A stretch of DNA of 14,631 nt from an uncultured Eggerthellaceae bacterium. GTDB lineage: Bacteria > Actinomycetota > Coriobacteriia > Coriobacteriales > Eggerthellaceae. The stretch covers positions 1 through 14,631 of the forward strand of contig CANRPV010000021.1 in NCBI GenBank assembly GCA_947632575.1, read 5' to 3'. Below are positions 1-8,494 of the stretch, piece by piece. Made by a program: the position numbers and the translations under genes. The notes beneath the pieces are model-generated. The model saw only the letters and a program-made list of their open reading frames with translations. It was not told the DNA's origin and searched no databases. Positions within the stretch are counted from its first letter, which is position 1. Every line of letters begins with the position of its first letter.

Positions 1-774
1 TTGTCCGGCGACCATCTCTATCGCATGGATTATCGGGACATGTTGAACTGCCACAAGAAGCACAATGCCGACCTGACAGTTTCGGTCATGCCCGTTCCTT
101 GGGAAGAGGCCAGCCGTTTCGGTGTGCTGACCGTGGACGACGATGATCGGATCACCAAGTTCACGGAGAAATCCCCCGAGCCGGTTTCAAACCTTGCCTC
201 CATGGGCATTTACATTTTCACCACGTCGGTTTTGGTGGATGCCTTGCAGCGAGACGCGGTCGATCCGGATTCTGATCACGACTTCGGCAAGAACATCATC
301 CCGATGCTGCTTGCGGAAAACATGCGGCTCTTTGCCTATGAGTTCAACGGCTTCTGGAAAGACGTGGGAACCATCGCCTCCTATCATGAGACCTCCATGG
401 AGCTTTTGGGTGCGAAGCCAGAGTTCAACCTCTATGGCACCGGCTGGCCCATCATGAGTAACGCTCCCACGCGACCACCGCACTTCATCGGCGAGGAGGG
501 ATCGGTGGATGACTCCATCGTCTCTAACGGTTGCCGCGTTCATGGTCATGTGAAGCACTCGATTCTCGCGACCGACGCCTACGTGGGCTCCGGCGCCGAG
601 ATCATTGACTCGGTGCTTCTGCCGGGTTGCCGGGTCGAGGCTGGAGCGCGGGTTGTCCGCGCCATCATTGGCGAGAACGCCGTCATCAAAGAAGGCGTGT
701 CCTTTGGCACCTCAGACACCGAGAAAAACATTGCCGTTGTTGGAAATAACCTCGTGGTAGAAAGGAACCGGTGA
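1..774 (+). CDS. glgC: Glucose-1-phosphate adenylyltransferase, catalytic subunit (3' part, cut by window edge)
   Basis: This is the C-terminal 257 residues or so of ADP-glucose pyrophosphorylase, which makes ADP-glucose from glucose-1-phosphate and ATP, the committed step of bacterial glycogen synthesis. The first codon (TTG) is an internal Leu rather than a start: the text begins at the conserved SGDHLYRMDY motif, so roughly the first 120 residues, including the nucleotide-binding GGxGTRL loop, lie outside the window. Visible family motifs are FTEKSPEP (residues 54-61, the usual sugar-phosphate FxEKP site with Ser in place of Pro), SMGIYIF (67-73), DFGKNIIP (94-101) and WKDVGTIASY (119-128). 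A left-handed beta-helix follows from about residue 160. The stop overlaps the glgD start (GTGA), which implies translational coupling and a GlgC/GlgD partnership. Identity is very secure; only the 5' end is missing. Confidence 0.95.
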   Translation: MSGDHLYRMDYRDMLNCHKKHNADLTVSVMPVPWEEASRFGVLTVDDDDRITKFTEKSPEPVSNLASMGIYIFTTSVLVDALQRDAVDPDSDHDFGKNIIPMLLAENMRLFAYEFNGFWKDVGTIASYHETSMELLGAKPEFNLYGTGWPIMSNAPTRPPHFIGEEGSVDDSIVSNGCRVHGHVKHSILATDAYVGSGAEIIDSVLLPGCRVEAGARVVRAIIGENAVIKEGVSFGTSDTEKNIAVVGNNLVVERNR

Positions 775-1856
775 GCGCCATGCAACGTGCCTTCGGTATC
801 ATCACTACCAATTACTCGACCCTCACGCCCTCACCGCTGAGCGCTGTGCGTCCTCCCGCCGCCATGCCGGTTGCCGGACGTTATCGCATGCTCGACTTCA
901 TGCTTTCCTCAATGGTGAACTGCGGCATGCGCTCGGTGGGCATGATCTTGCCCTACAACTACCGCTCGGTTATCGATCATGTCTCCTCGGGCAAGGATTG
1001 GTCGCTTGACCGCAAACAGGGAGGTCTGTTCCTGCTGCCAGGATCCGCTTTTGGTTCAGCCCGCTCAGGCGCGCGTCTTTTGATTCGCGACCTTGAGGCT
1101 AACCGCGTTATCCTTGAGAAGGCCGGACGTAATCATGTGGTGTTGGCTGCCGCGAGTGTCATCATGAACATGGATATATCCGCCTTCATTGACGCTCATA
1201 TCCAAAGTGGCGCCGACGTATCGGTTTGTTGCAAGACGGCTACCAACTCGAACAGCGCTCTCATGGGCTTTGAGCTTGAAGATGGTCAGGTTAGCGGCGT
1301 GAAGATGGGTGTTGAAGAAGGGGATACGGCCTTCCTCGATTGCTGCGTCATGGCAGTTGATACGCTCTATACGCTGCTCGACTGGTATCGAGCCGTCGAT
1401 TACCTGGACCTTTTCGAGGCTTTGGCCGGCGATCTTAGCCGCGTTTCGGTGCGACCCTACTACTATGAGGGTATCGCGATGCCGGTGTTCTCCCTCCAGG
1501 ATTACTTCTCGACATCCATGCGTTTTCTGGATCCCGAGATCACGCGACAGATCTTCCGCGCAGATCGTCCCATCCACACCAAGGCACATGACAATCCGCC
1601 AGCGAAATATGAGCCAGGTGCGACTGTGCATCACTCCTTGGTAGCTGGCGGTTGCCGCATTGCTGGTACGGTGGAGGACTCCGTCATCGCGCGTTCTGTG
1701 GTGGTAGAACCGGGAGCGGTGGTCAAAAAAGCTATAATTATGCAATCTTGCGTGATTAAATCAGGAGCAAATCTGGAACATGTCATCGTTGACCGCGACA
1801 ACATCATCGCCCCGGACACGGTGATTCTGGTTCAACCCAAGGGTTCGTCAAGATAA
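771..1856 (+). CDS. glgD: GlgD, regulatory/non-catalytic ADP-glucose pyrophosphorylase subunit
   Basis: This is a 361-residue GlgC paralogue. It keeps the nucleotidyltransferase fold (AMPVAGRYRMLDF at residues 31-43, EGIAMPVFSLQDYF at 233-246) and a C-terminal beta-helix from about 280 (hexapeptide-like turns around 283-340). It lacks the Gly-rich GGxGTRLxPLT loop of catalytic subunits; the N-terminus reads GIITTNYSTLTPSP instead. That pattern is typical of GlgD, which in Firmicutes associates with GlgC and modulates its activity. Two starts are possible: GTG at 771, overlapping the glgC stop by 4 nt, and ATG at 780 (MQRAFGIITTNY). An AGGAA ribosome site at about 763-767 lies close to the first and far from the second, so I keep 771, though ATG 780 gives the more family-like N-terminus. 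The gene sits between glgC and glgA. Confidence 0.92.
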   Translation: MSAMQRAFGIITTNYSTLTPSPLSAVRPPAAMPVAGRYRMLDFMLSSMVNCGMRSVGMILPYNYRSVIDHVSSGKDWSLDRKQGGLFLLPGSAFGSARSGARLLIRDLEANRVILEKAGRNHVVLAAASVIMNMDISAFIDAHIQSGADVSVCCKTATNSNSALMGFELEDGQVSGVKMGVEEGDTAFLDCCVMAVDTLYTLLDWYRAVDYLDLFEALAGDLSRVSVRPYYYEGIAMPVFSLQDYFSTSMRFLDPEITRQIFRADRPIHTKAHDNPPAKYEPGATVHHSLVAGGCRIAGTVEDSVIARSVVVEPGAVVKKAIIMQSCVIKSGANLEHVIVDRDNIIAPDTVILVQPKGSSR

Positions 1857-1885
1857 GCGTTTATCGAGTTTAAGGATGAGATTGT

Positions 1886-3631
1886 ATGAGTGATCGAACT
1901 CGCAGGAAACTGCGTGTAGTTTATGCTGCGTCTGAAGTCGCCCCCTTTTGCATGACGGGAGGCCTCGGCGATGTGGCGGGCACCTATCCGGTTCAGCTGG
2001 CAAAGGCCGGTTGCAAGGTGGTCGTCATGCTGCCGAAGTACGGAACCATTCCTCAAGAGTACGTGGATCAGATGGAGTACGTCACCCACTTCTATGTGAG
2101 CTTGGGCTGGCGCAACGAGTACTGCGGCCTGGAGCGGCTCACCCGAAACGGGGTGGATTACTACTTCATCGATAACGAGGGTTACTTCAAGCGCGACGGT
2201 CTCTATGGCTATTTCGACGACGGCGAGCGCTTCGCCTTCTTCTCCAAAGCCGTGACCGAAAGCTTGCAGTATCTCCCGAATTTCGAGTGCGATATTCTCC
2301 ACTGCAACGATTGGCAGACCGCGCTCGCGCCTATCTTCCTGCGTGAGTTCTATCAGGGAATTCCCCTTTATGACGCCATCCGTACGGTCTTTACCGTGCA
2401 CAATGTGAAATTCCAAGGCCAGTTCGGCGACTCGGTTTTGGGAGACGTCTGCGGTCTTGCGGATATTCCCAATGCCGCGCGAGCGCTCTACATAAAGCCT
2501 AAGACCATCAACTTCATGAAGGGCGCGCTGCTCTACTCAGACTTTTTGACCACGGTAAGTCCCACTTATGCCGAAGAACTCAAAACGCCGTTTTACGGCG
2601 AAGGCATGGATCCCATTTTCCGGGAACGTGCCGGTGGTCTCATGGGCATTTTGAACGGCATCGATCAGACGGCAAATGACCCGCGTACCAATCCGGCCCT
2701 GACGGCCCACTTCAGCACCCAAGATCTGTCTGGTAAGGCCAAGTGCAAAGCAGCACTCCAAGAGGAGCTTGGTCTGGAGGTAAATCCCGAGCGTCCCTTA
2801 TTGGCAATGGTGACGCGCCTGACCGCGCAAAAGGGCATGGACCTGGTCATGTACGGGATGGAATATCTCCTTTCTCGGTCCATTCAGGTGGTTGTTTTAG
2901 GTACCGGTGAAAAGGAGTACGAGGACGGACTGCGCTACTTCGCGTGGAAATATCCCGGATCGATGAGCGCGGTTATAGCATTTGACCCGGCACTCTCGAA
3001 GCGCATCTACTCCTCGGCGGATATGTTCCTCATGCCTTCGATCTTTGAGCCTTGCGGCATTGCTCAAATGATCGCCATGAGTTATGGAACCTTGCCCATC
3101 GTGCGTGAAACTGGCGGCCTGAAGGATACCGTGAGACCCTATAACCTGTTCACCGGTGAAGGCAACGGTTTCTCGTTTGCCAATATCAACGCCGATGAGA
3201 TGGTTAATTGCGTACTTTCTGCGGCGGAGATCTTCTGGACGGATAAAGAGACCTGGAAATCGTTGATGATCCAGGCCATGGAATCGGACTTCAGCTGGCA
3301 GAAGCCGGTCGAGGACTATTACAACCTCTATCATCGCCTGCGTCCCGACATCATCCCGTTCTATAAGACGATAAAGATCGAAGAGAACGATAAGGCCGAG
3401 GAGAAGACCGCAGCGGCAAAAGAGAAAGAGGCCGAGGAGAAGGCTGTATCAGCAGCTGAGAAAAAGGCCGAGGCGAAGACCGCGCCGACTTCGAAAGCTG
3501 CAGCGGCGGTAAAAGAGGCGTCAGAAAAGCCGAAGGCTGATGCGCCAGCACCGGTCGCAAAGCCGGCTTCAAAGGTGCGTCCTAAGCATCCTGCGGCCAA
3601 AAAGCCTGCTCTTCGCAACAAAGCCCATTAA
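1886..3631 (+). CDS. glgA: Glycogen synthase (GT5) with a long Lys/Ala/Glu-rich C-terminal tail
   Basis: This 581-residue enzyme transfers glucose from ADP-glucose to the non-reducing end of growing glycogen. GT5 landmarks are ASEVAPFCMTGGLGDVAG (15-32), ILHCNDWQTALAP (137-149), RLTAQKG (311-317) and FEPCGIAQMIAMSYG (387-401), which carries the conserved Glu388, followed by ETGGLKDTV (408-416). The first motif is normally KTGGL; here Lys is replaced by Met23. The usual basic residue before YGT is Ser399. The catalytic portion ends near residue 496, about the usual family length. The remaining 85 residues form a low-complexity charged tail with three 12-residue-spaced repeats (503-509, 515-521, 527-533), then an Ala/Pro/Lys segment. 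The ATG at 1886 has AAGGATGAG upstream (1872-1880). The gene lies 29 nt after glgD and 5 nt before the GH13-GH77 gene. The synthase identity is firm; the role of the tail is unknown. Confidence 0.95.
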   Translation: MSDRTRRKLRVVYAASEVAPFCMTGGLGDVAGTYPVQLAKAGCKVVVMLPKYGTIPQEYVDQMEYVTHFYVSLGWRNEYCGLERLTRNGVDYYFIDNEGYFKRDGLYGYFDDGERFAFFSKAVTESLQYLPNFECDILHCNDWQTALAPIFLREFYQGIPLYDAIRTVFTVHNVKFQGQFGDSVLGDVCGLADIPNAARALYIKPKTINFMKGALLYSDFLTTVSPTYAEELKTPFYGEGMDPIFRERAGGLMGILNGIDQTANDPRTNPALTAHFSTQDLSGKAKCKAALQEELGLEVNPERPLLAMVTRLTAQKGMDLVMYGMEYLLSRSIQVVVLGTGEKEYEDGLRYFAWKYPGSMSAVIAFDPALSKRIYSSADMFLMPSIFEPCGIAQMIAMSYGTLPIVRETGGLKDTVRPYNLFTGEGNGFSFANINADEMVNCVLSAAEIFWTDKETWKSLMIQAMESDFSWQKPVEDYYNLYHRLRPDIIPFYKTIKIEENDKAEEKTAAAKEKEAEEKAVSAAEKKAEAKTAPTSKAAAAVKEASEKPKADAPAPVAKPASKVRPKHPAAKKPALRNKAH

Positions 3632-3636
3632 TCTTA

Positions 3637-6600
3637 ATGCGCGCTTATCACCATAGCCAAATCCCGAGATACCGCAGACCGTTCGGGGCTGTGGTATCGG
3701 GGACGGTTTTGAGGCTTGCCATTGACGTTTGGGACGATCCTGAGGTTAAAGTCACTCTGCGGACATGGTTTGATGGCCTCGGAGAGCGTCTTATCCCGAT
3801 GGTGGGAGAGGATGTTTTTGGCGCATCTGCTCCGGATTCCGATGTCACAGGCGAGTTGGTGCCGGACACTCAAGCCCTCGGTTCTCAGGATCCGTCGCGC
3901 CAAAACGTCTATAGCTATCATGCCCACCGGGTGCTCGAGAGTTGTCCTTCGGGTGATCATCGTCGCTTCAGCTGTGAACTTCCCACGAAGGAGCTGGGTA
4001 ATCTCTGGTACTCCTTCATTCTTGAAGGCAGTGATGGGAGAGTGCTCCATTATGGCGCTCAAGAGGGTCGCACTGGTGGCGAGGGGTGGCTCTATGGTGG
4101 TCTTCCGCCGTCGTTTCAAATTACCGTCTATCAAGATCGCCCCGAATCCGAGAAACCTGATTGGTTTAAGCACGGCGTCGTCTACCAGATTTTTCCCGAT
4201 CGCTTCCGCCGCGACGATGCATGGAAGGAACGCGGCGAAAAGGTTGTGGCCCAAAAGCGCGCGGGGATTCCAAAGAGGCTGGTGGAGTCATGGGATGAGC
4301 CTCCGGTATATGATCGGGATGAAGAGGGCAAAGTGCTCCACTGGGACTTCTATGGTGGAAGTCTCAACGGCATAAGGGAGGCGCTGCCTTATCTTGCCGA
4401 GCTGGGCATCACCGTCCTCTACCTCAATCCCATCTTTGAGGCTGCGAGTAATCATCGTTACGACACGGCCGATTACCTGCACATTGATCCTTTGCTCGGC
4501 AGCGATGCGGACTTTGCCAATCTCGCTAAAGCGGCTGAGGAGCTCGGCATGTCCATCATGCTCGACGGTGTTTTCAACCACACCGGCGATGACTCCCGCT
4601 ATTTCAATCGCTACGGCAATTACAACAGCATCGGTGCCTGGCAATCCGATGATTCCCCTTATCGTCATTGGTATTTGCTGGATTCCGAGCATCGTTACGC
4701 GAGCTGGTGGGGCATTGAGGACCTGCCGGCTATGGATAAGCAATCACCGGCTTGGCAGTCCTTTATCTATGGACCTCAAGGCGTGGTGGAGCACTGGCTT
4801 AAGCAGGGGGCCCGTGGCTGGCGCCTCGATGTGGCCGATGAGCTGACCGATGCGTTTATCGCGGGCATCAAAGGGGCGGAGATGCGAGTGAAGCCCGATG
4901 CCATGCTGCTCGGTGAGGTTTGGGAGGATGCCTCCAACAAGATCGCCTATGGCGAGATGCGTCATTACCTCAACGGAAAAGAACTCGATAGCGTGATGAA
5001 TTACCCCTTCCGCGAGGCTGTAATCGCCTTTTTGCGGGAGGATCTGTCCGGTGAGGCGATGGCCGCGCGGCTGGGAAGCCTCAAGGAGAACTATCCTCCG
5101 CTGGCTTTCTACACGACGCTCAATCTCTTAGGAAGCCATGATCGAGCCCGTATATTGACCCTGCTCGGCGGTGCTCCTCTTTCGGATCATTTGAATGAGC
5201 AGCAGCAGAAGGATTACATCCTGAGCGAGAGCCAACGCGGGCTGGCAAAGGGTCGTTTCTGGCTGGCCTCTTTGTTGCAGATGTGTTCACCTGGTGTGCC
5301 GTCCATCTACTATGGCGATGAGGCGGGGCTTGAGGGATACACAGACCCCTACAATCGGTCCACCTACCCTTGGGGTCATGAGGATCGCGACACCCAGACC
5401 ATGATCCGCAACGCTCTTCGTCTGCGGCAGTGTTTCGATTTTCTGACGGACGGCGATTATCTGCCCTTCTCAAGCGGGCCATCTGTCTATGGATTCTGGC
5501 GATTTGGGGATGGTGAAGGAGCTTGCGTCCTGGTCAATCGCTCATTAAGCGAGACCTGCGAGGTGCAGATTCCTCAGGCTTATCCTTTGATGGAAGAACT
5601 CATCGCGGGACGTCCTCTTGAGAAGCGGGACGGCAAGCTCATCGTCAAGCTATATCCGTTGGGTTCTGCCTTTGTCTATGGACATGAGCCTTCGGTGTTG
5701 GCGAAGGAACTGAAGCGCGGCAGTGGAGTACTCTGCCATATCACGTCGCTTCCTAACGGGGATAAGCCCGGCACTCTGGGGAAGCCGGCATTGGATTTTG
5801 TGGACTATCTGGCTGCCACTGGCCAGCGTTATTGGCAGGTTTTGCCGGTCACGCCACCCGACTCCTATGGCTCGCCCTATGCGGGTATTTCGGCGTTCGC
5901 CGGAAATCCGGCTCTCATCTTTACCGGTGAAGAGACACTAGAGGATCTTTTCGTTCGTTTCGTCCCTGATCGGTCTTTTGAGGCTTTCGTAGCCGATCAT
6001 GAGTCCTGGCTTTGGCCGTACAGTTTGTTTATGGCTCTGAAGGATCGCTTTGGCGCGGATCAGATTTGGCAACAATGGCCAGAACATTTCAGGACCTATG
6101 ACCGGAGCCTCAACGATGATCCCGAATTGGCGAAGCGCGCTCTCTATCACCAATTCGTGCAGTATCTTTTCCAGATTCAATGGGATGAGCTCCATCGGTA
6201 CGCCAATGAGAAGGGCATCTCCATCATCGGAGACATGCCCATGTACGTGAGTGAGGATTGCGCGGATACGTGGAGCAGACCCGAGGTCTTCAACCTTGAC
6301 GAAAACGGCTTTGGTAAAGAGCAAGCCGGAACTCCGCCTGATAATTTCGCCGCCGATGGGCAGCTTTGGGGAAATCCCACCTACAACTGGAAGGCTCTCA
6401 AGGAAGAGGGCTACCAATGGTGGATCGATCGCTTAGGACGCAGCTTCGAGCTCTATGATGTGGTACGCCTTGATCATTTTCTCGGCTTTGCCCAGTACTA
6501 TTCCATTCCTCAGGGAGCGAGCGCCCGTGATGGCCAGTGGCTGCGTGGGCCAGGCGTTGAGCTTTTCAAGGCGGCGGCCACGGTCTTAGGACCCTTGCCT

Positions 6601-7047
6601 ATTATCGCCGAGGATCTCGGAACCATCACGCCGGTGGTGCGGGCGTTGGTGGCGCAGTGCGGATTTCCCGCCATGGACGTGGTGGAGTTTTATGATGGCG
6701 ATCCGCGTTTTGGCTACAACGCGCATCCCAGTAAAATCGTCTATACCTCAACCCATGATACGAACACCCTTATCGGATGGCTCGCTGAGCGCTTCTTCGA
6801 AGGAGACGAGGAAACGCACCAAGAGGATCTCCGCACCTTATCTCATGAGCTTATGGGCGTGGTCGAGAACTCAAGCAATTCGGTGGTGATCGTTCCTCTT
6901 CAGGATGTCTTATGGCTCGGGAGCGATGCCCGTATGAATGTGCCAGGCGTTGCCGAGGGCAATTGGACCTGGCAAGCCTCCAAAGAGGAGCTTGATCGTT
7001 CTCTTAGCTATTTGCGCGAGCTTACTGAGAAGGCTGGGCGCTCTTAG
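3637..7047 (+). CDS. GH13 alpha-amylase/neopullulanase-like enzyme fused to GH77 4-alpha-glucanotransferase (MalQ)
   Basis: This 1136-residue two-enzyme fusion acts on alpha-1,4/1,6 glucans. Residues 1-170 look like a CBM34/beta-sandwich N-domain. A GH13 barrel starts at WFKHGVVYQIFPDRF (176-190) and carries all four conserved regions: DGVFNH (310-315), GWRLDVADE with nucleophile Asp398, GEVWE with acid/base Glu427, and GSHD with Asp502. A beta-sandwich C-domain occupies about 605-685. From about 694 an amylomaltase follows: YGSPYAGISAFAGNP, GTPPDNFAADGQLWGNP, RLDHFLGF (nucleophile Asp946), IAEDLG (Glu992) and STHDTNT (Asp1041). Both catalytic sets look intact. The likely job is trimming and reshuffling glycogen or maltodextrin, which fits the last place of a glycogen operon. 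No signal peptide is visible, so it is probably cytoplasmic. There is no convincing ribosome site; the start lies 5 nt after the glgA stop, suggesting coupled translation. The exact GH13 specificity cannot be read from sequence. Confidence 0.93.
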   Translation: MRAYHHSQIPRYRRPFGAVVSGTVLRLAIDVWDDPEVKVTLRTWFDGLGERLIPMVGEDVFGASAPDSDVTGELVPDTQALGSQDPSRQNVYSYHAHRVLESCPSGDHRRFSCELPTKELGNLWYSFILEGSDGRVLHYGAQEGRTGGEGWLYGGLPPSFQITVYQDRPESEKPDWFKHGVVYQIFPDRFRRDDAWKERGEKVVAQKRAGIPKRLVESWDEPPVYDRDEEGKVLHWDFYGGSLNGIREALPYLAELGITVLYLNPIFEAASNHRYDTADYLHIDPLLGSDADFANLAKAAEELGMSIMLDGVFNHTGDDSRYFNRYGNYNSIGAWQSDDSPYRHWYLLDSEHRYASWWGIEDLPAMDKQSPAWQSFIYGPQGVVEHWLKQGARGWRLDVADELTDAFIAGIKGAEMRVKPDAMLLGEVWEDASNKIAYGEMRHYLNGKELDSVMNYPFREAVIAFLREDLSGEAMAARLGSLKENYPPLAFYTTLNLLGSHDRARILTLLGGAPLSDHLNEQQQKDYILSESQRGLAKGRFWLASLLQMCSPGVPSIYYGDEAGLEGYTDPYNRSTYPWGHEDRDTQTMIRNALRLRQCFDFLTDGDYLPFSSGPSVYGFWRFGDGEGACVLVNRSLSETCEVQIPQAYPLMEELIAGRPLEKRDGKLIVKLYPLGSAFVYGHEPSVLAKELKRGSGVLCHITSLPNGDKPGTLGKPALDFVDYLAATGQRYWQVLPVTPPDSYGSPYAGISAFAGNPALIFTGEETLEDLFVRFVPDRSFEAFVADHESWLWPYSLFMALKDRFGADQIWQQWPEHFRTYDRSLNDDPELAKRALYHQFVQYLFQIQWDELHRYANEKGISIIGDMPMYVSEDCADTWSRPEVFNLDENGFGKEQAGTPPDNFAADGQLWGNPTYNWKALKEEGYQWWIDRLGRSFELYDVVRLDHFLGFAQYYSIPQGASARDGQWLRGPGVELFKAAATVLGPLPIIAEDLGTITPVVRALVAQCGFPAMDVVEFYDGDPRFGYNAHPSKIVYTSTHDTNTLIGWLAERFFEGDEETHQEDLRTLSHELMGVVENSSNSVVIVPLQDVLWLGSDARMNVPGVAEGNWTWQASKEELDRSLSYLRELTEKAGRS

Positions 7048-8468
7048 ACCCTTCCTGGCCTGCCCTGGCGGGCGAATTTATCCATATCGGAATCAGCCAT
7101 ACCTTGGCGAATGTTTTGGCGATAGGGATACTGAGGATCATCAGGATTTTCCCAGAGGCGCTGTGCCACAGGAGCCCAGTCGGCTGCTGCCGAAGCGCAT
7201 TTCGCGCAGAGATCTCCGGCATCTTCCGTGTGCTCCAGATTCGTGGAGTGAGCACCGGTTTCGTTCACCATCTTTGCTAGGGCGCCGGTGTTGTCCAAGA
7301 TGGGGCAGGGGCGCAGGAGGTTGTCGTTGAATGGCTGGTTTTGGTAGTAGGCCATAAAGATCGGTGATTGCAATGCCTCAAGTAAGGTGGACTCGCGAAT
7401 GTTCGCATTGGAGTAGTGAGCGAATACGCAAGGCTCCACATCGCCTGCGGCGTTGATATGCAGATAGCGACGACCGCCCGCGATGCAGCCTCCTACGAAC
7501 TCGCCGTCGTTCCAGAAGTCGAGCAGGAAGATCGGCTTGCTTTGACGTGACTCGCGGACGAAATGATAGAGGTGCTCGCGCTGCTCCGCCGATGCCATGA
7601 GGTCAGTCGGAGCATCATGGCCGATGGGCATGTAGGTGAAGATCCAAGCGAACAACACCCCTTGGTCAACCAGCCAATCGATGAACTCCTCAGAGGCGAT
7701 AGAGCTGGCGTTTTGGCTGGTGTAGCAGCAAGAGACACCGAAGGGCAGGCCGTGTTCTTTGAGCAGGCGCATGGCGTTTTGCACCTTTCCGTAGGTACCG
7801 GAGCCACGGCGAGCATCGGTGGCCTCTTCGAATCCCTCCACGCTGATGGCCGGGATGAAGTTCTTAACCCGCTCCATCTGCTGGCAGAATTCCTCATCGA
7901 TCAGGGTGCCATTGGTGAAGGATAAAAAGATGCAATCAGAATGCTTCTCGCAGAGTTTGATAAGGTCGGCTTTGCGCACCAAAGGCTCGCCGCCGGTGTA
8001 GATGTAGATGTACGTGCCAAGCTCTTTACCCTGTTCAATAATGGAATCGAGCTCTTCGTAGGTCAGGTTGTCCTTATGGCCGTACTCGGCAGCCCAGCAA
8101 CCGGTGCAGTGAAGATTGCAGGCGCTGGTGGGATCCATAAGCACCGCCCATGGAATATTGCATTCATACTTCTTGCGGCTTGCCTCCTGCTTCGGCCATG
8201 CCATGAAGTTAGCGTCTACGAGGAAGGTCTTGACAAGGTCATTGCAGACATCGGGATTCATTTCCAACACACGCATGATGAGTTGGTACCAGTTGTTCTT
8301 GGTTTCGATGGCCTTGCGAAAGGCGGTGCGCTGAGAAGGGAAGAGGTTTTTGGGGGCTACTTTATCAACAAGATCGAGCATCTTCGCGACATTATGCTCA
8401 GGATCAGCCAAAAGATAGTCTACGGTTTTGTTTAAACTGGCGCGTTTAATTGAATCTGCTGCATTCAT
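7044..8468 (-). CDS. Radical SAM protein with SPASM-like C-terminal cysteines, substrate unknown
   Basis: This 474-residue radical SAM enzyme has a DPTSACNLHCTGC core whose Cys117, Cys121 and Cys124 form the CxxxCxxC site for the SAM-cleaving [4Fe-4S] cluster, followed by YIYTGGEPL (156-163) for SAM binding. Further cysteines at 328, 347, 388, 421 and 424 (GGCIAGGRRY, DVEPCVF, LRPCP, LCAKC) suggest SPASM-type auxiliary cluster(s). I recognise the pattern as an uncharacterised family common in anaerobes. No peptide substrate gene lies nearby, so a peptide-maturase role is not supported; a lipid- or cofactor-directed radical reaction is only a guess. The start at 8468 is chosen because AGGAG (8480-8476 on the minus strand) lies 7 nt upstream. 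The ATG at 8483, five codons further out, overlaps that ribosome site and has none of its own. The final 30 residues are a charged tail, and the stop overlaps the convergent neighbour by 4 nt. Confidence 0.88.
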   Translation of the reverse strand: MNAADSIKRASLNKTVDYLLADPEHNVAKMLDLVDKVAPKNLFPSQRTAFRKAIETKNNWYQLIMRVLEMNPDVCNDLVKTFLVDANFMAWPKQEASRKKYECNIPWAVLMDPTSACNLHCTGCWAAEYGHKDNLTYEELDSIIEQGKELGTYIYIYTGGEPLVRKADLIKLCEKHSDCIFLSFTNGTLIDEEFCQQMERVKNFIPAISVEGFEEATDARRGSGTYGKVQNAMRLLKEHGLPFGVSCCYTSQNASSIASEEFIDWLVDQGVLFAWIFTYMPIGHDAPTDLMASAEQREHLYHFVRESRQSKPIFLLDFWNDGEFVGGCIAGGRRYLHINAAGDVEPCVFAHYSNANIRESTLLEALQSPIFMAYYQNQPFNDNLLRPCPILDNTGALAKMVNETGAHSTNLEHTEDAGDLCAKCASAAADWAPVAQRLWENPDDPQYPYRQNIRQGMADSDMDKFARQGRPGRV

Positions 8469-8494
8469 AGGCTTGCTCCTCATCCTAAAAATAT

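Noticed and set aside
3634..4254. Minus-strand open frame of 206 codons opposite the start of the GH13-GH77 gene
   Set aside because: No family resemblance, and the plus-strand frame continues into unmistakable GH13 motifs.
7941..8435. Plus-strand open frame of 164 codons opposite the radical SAM gene
   Set aside because: It is a mirror of the conserved radical SAM coding sequence and has no plausible initiation site.
8468..8483. ATG at 8483 as the radical SAM start
   Set aside because: It overlaps the AGGAG that serves the ATG at 8468 and has no ribosome site at proper spacing.
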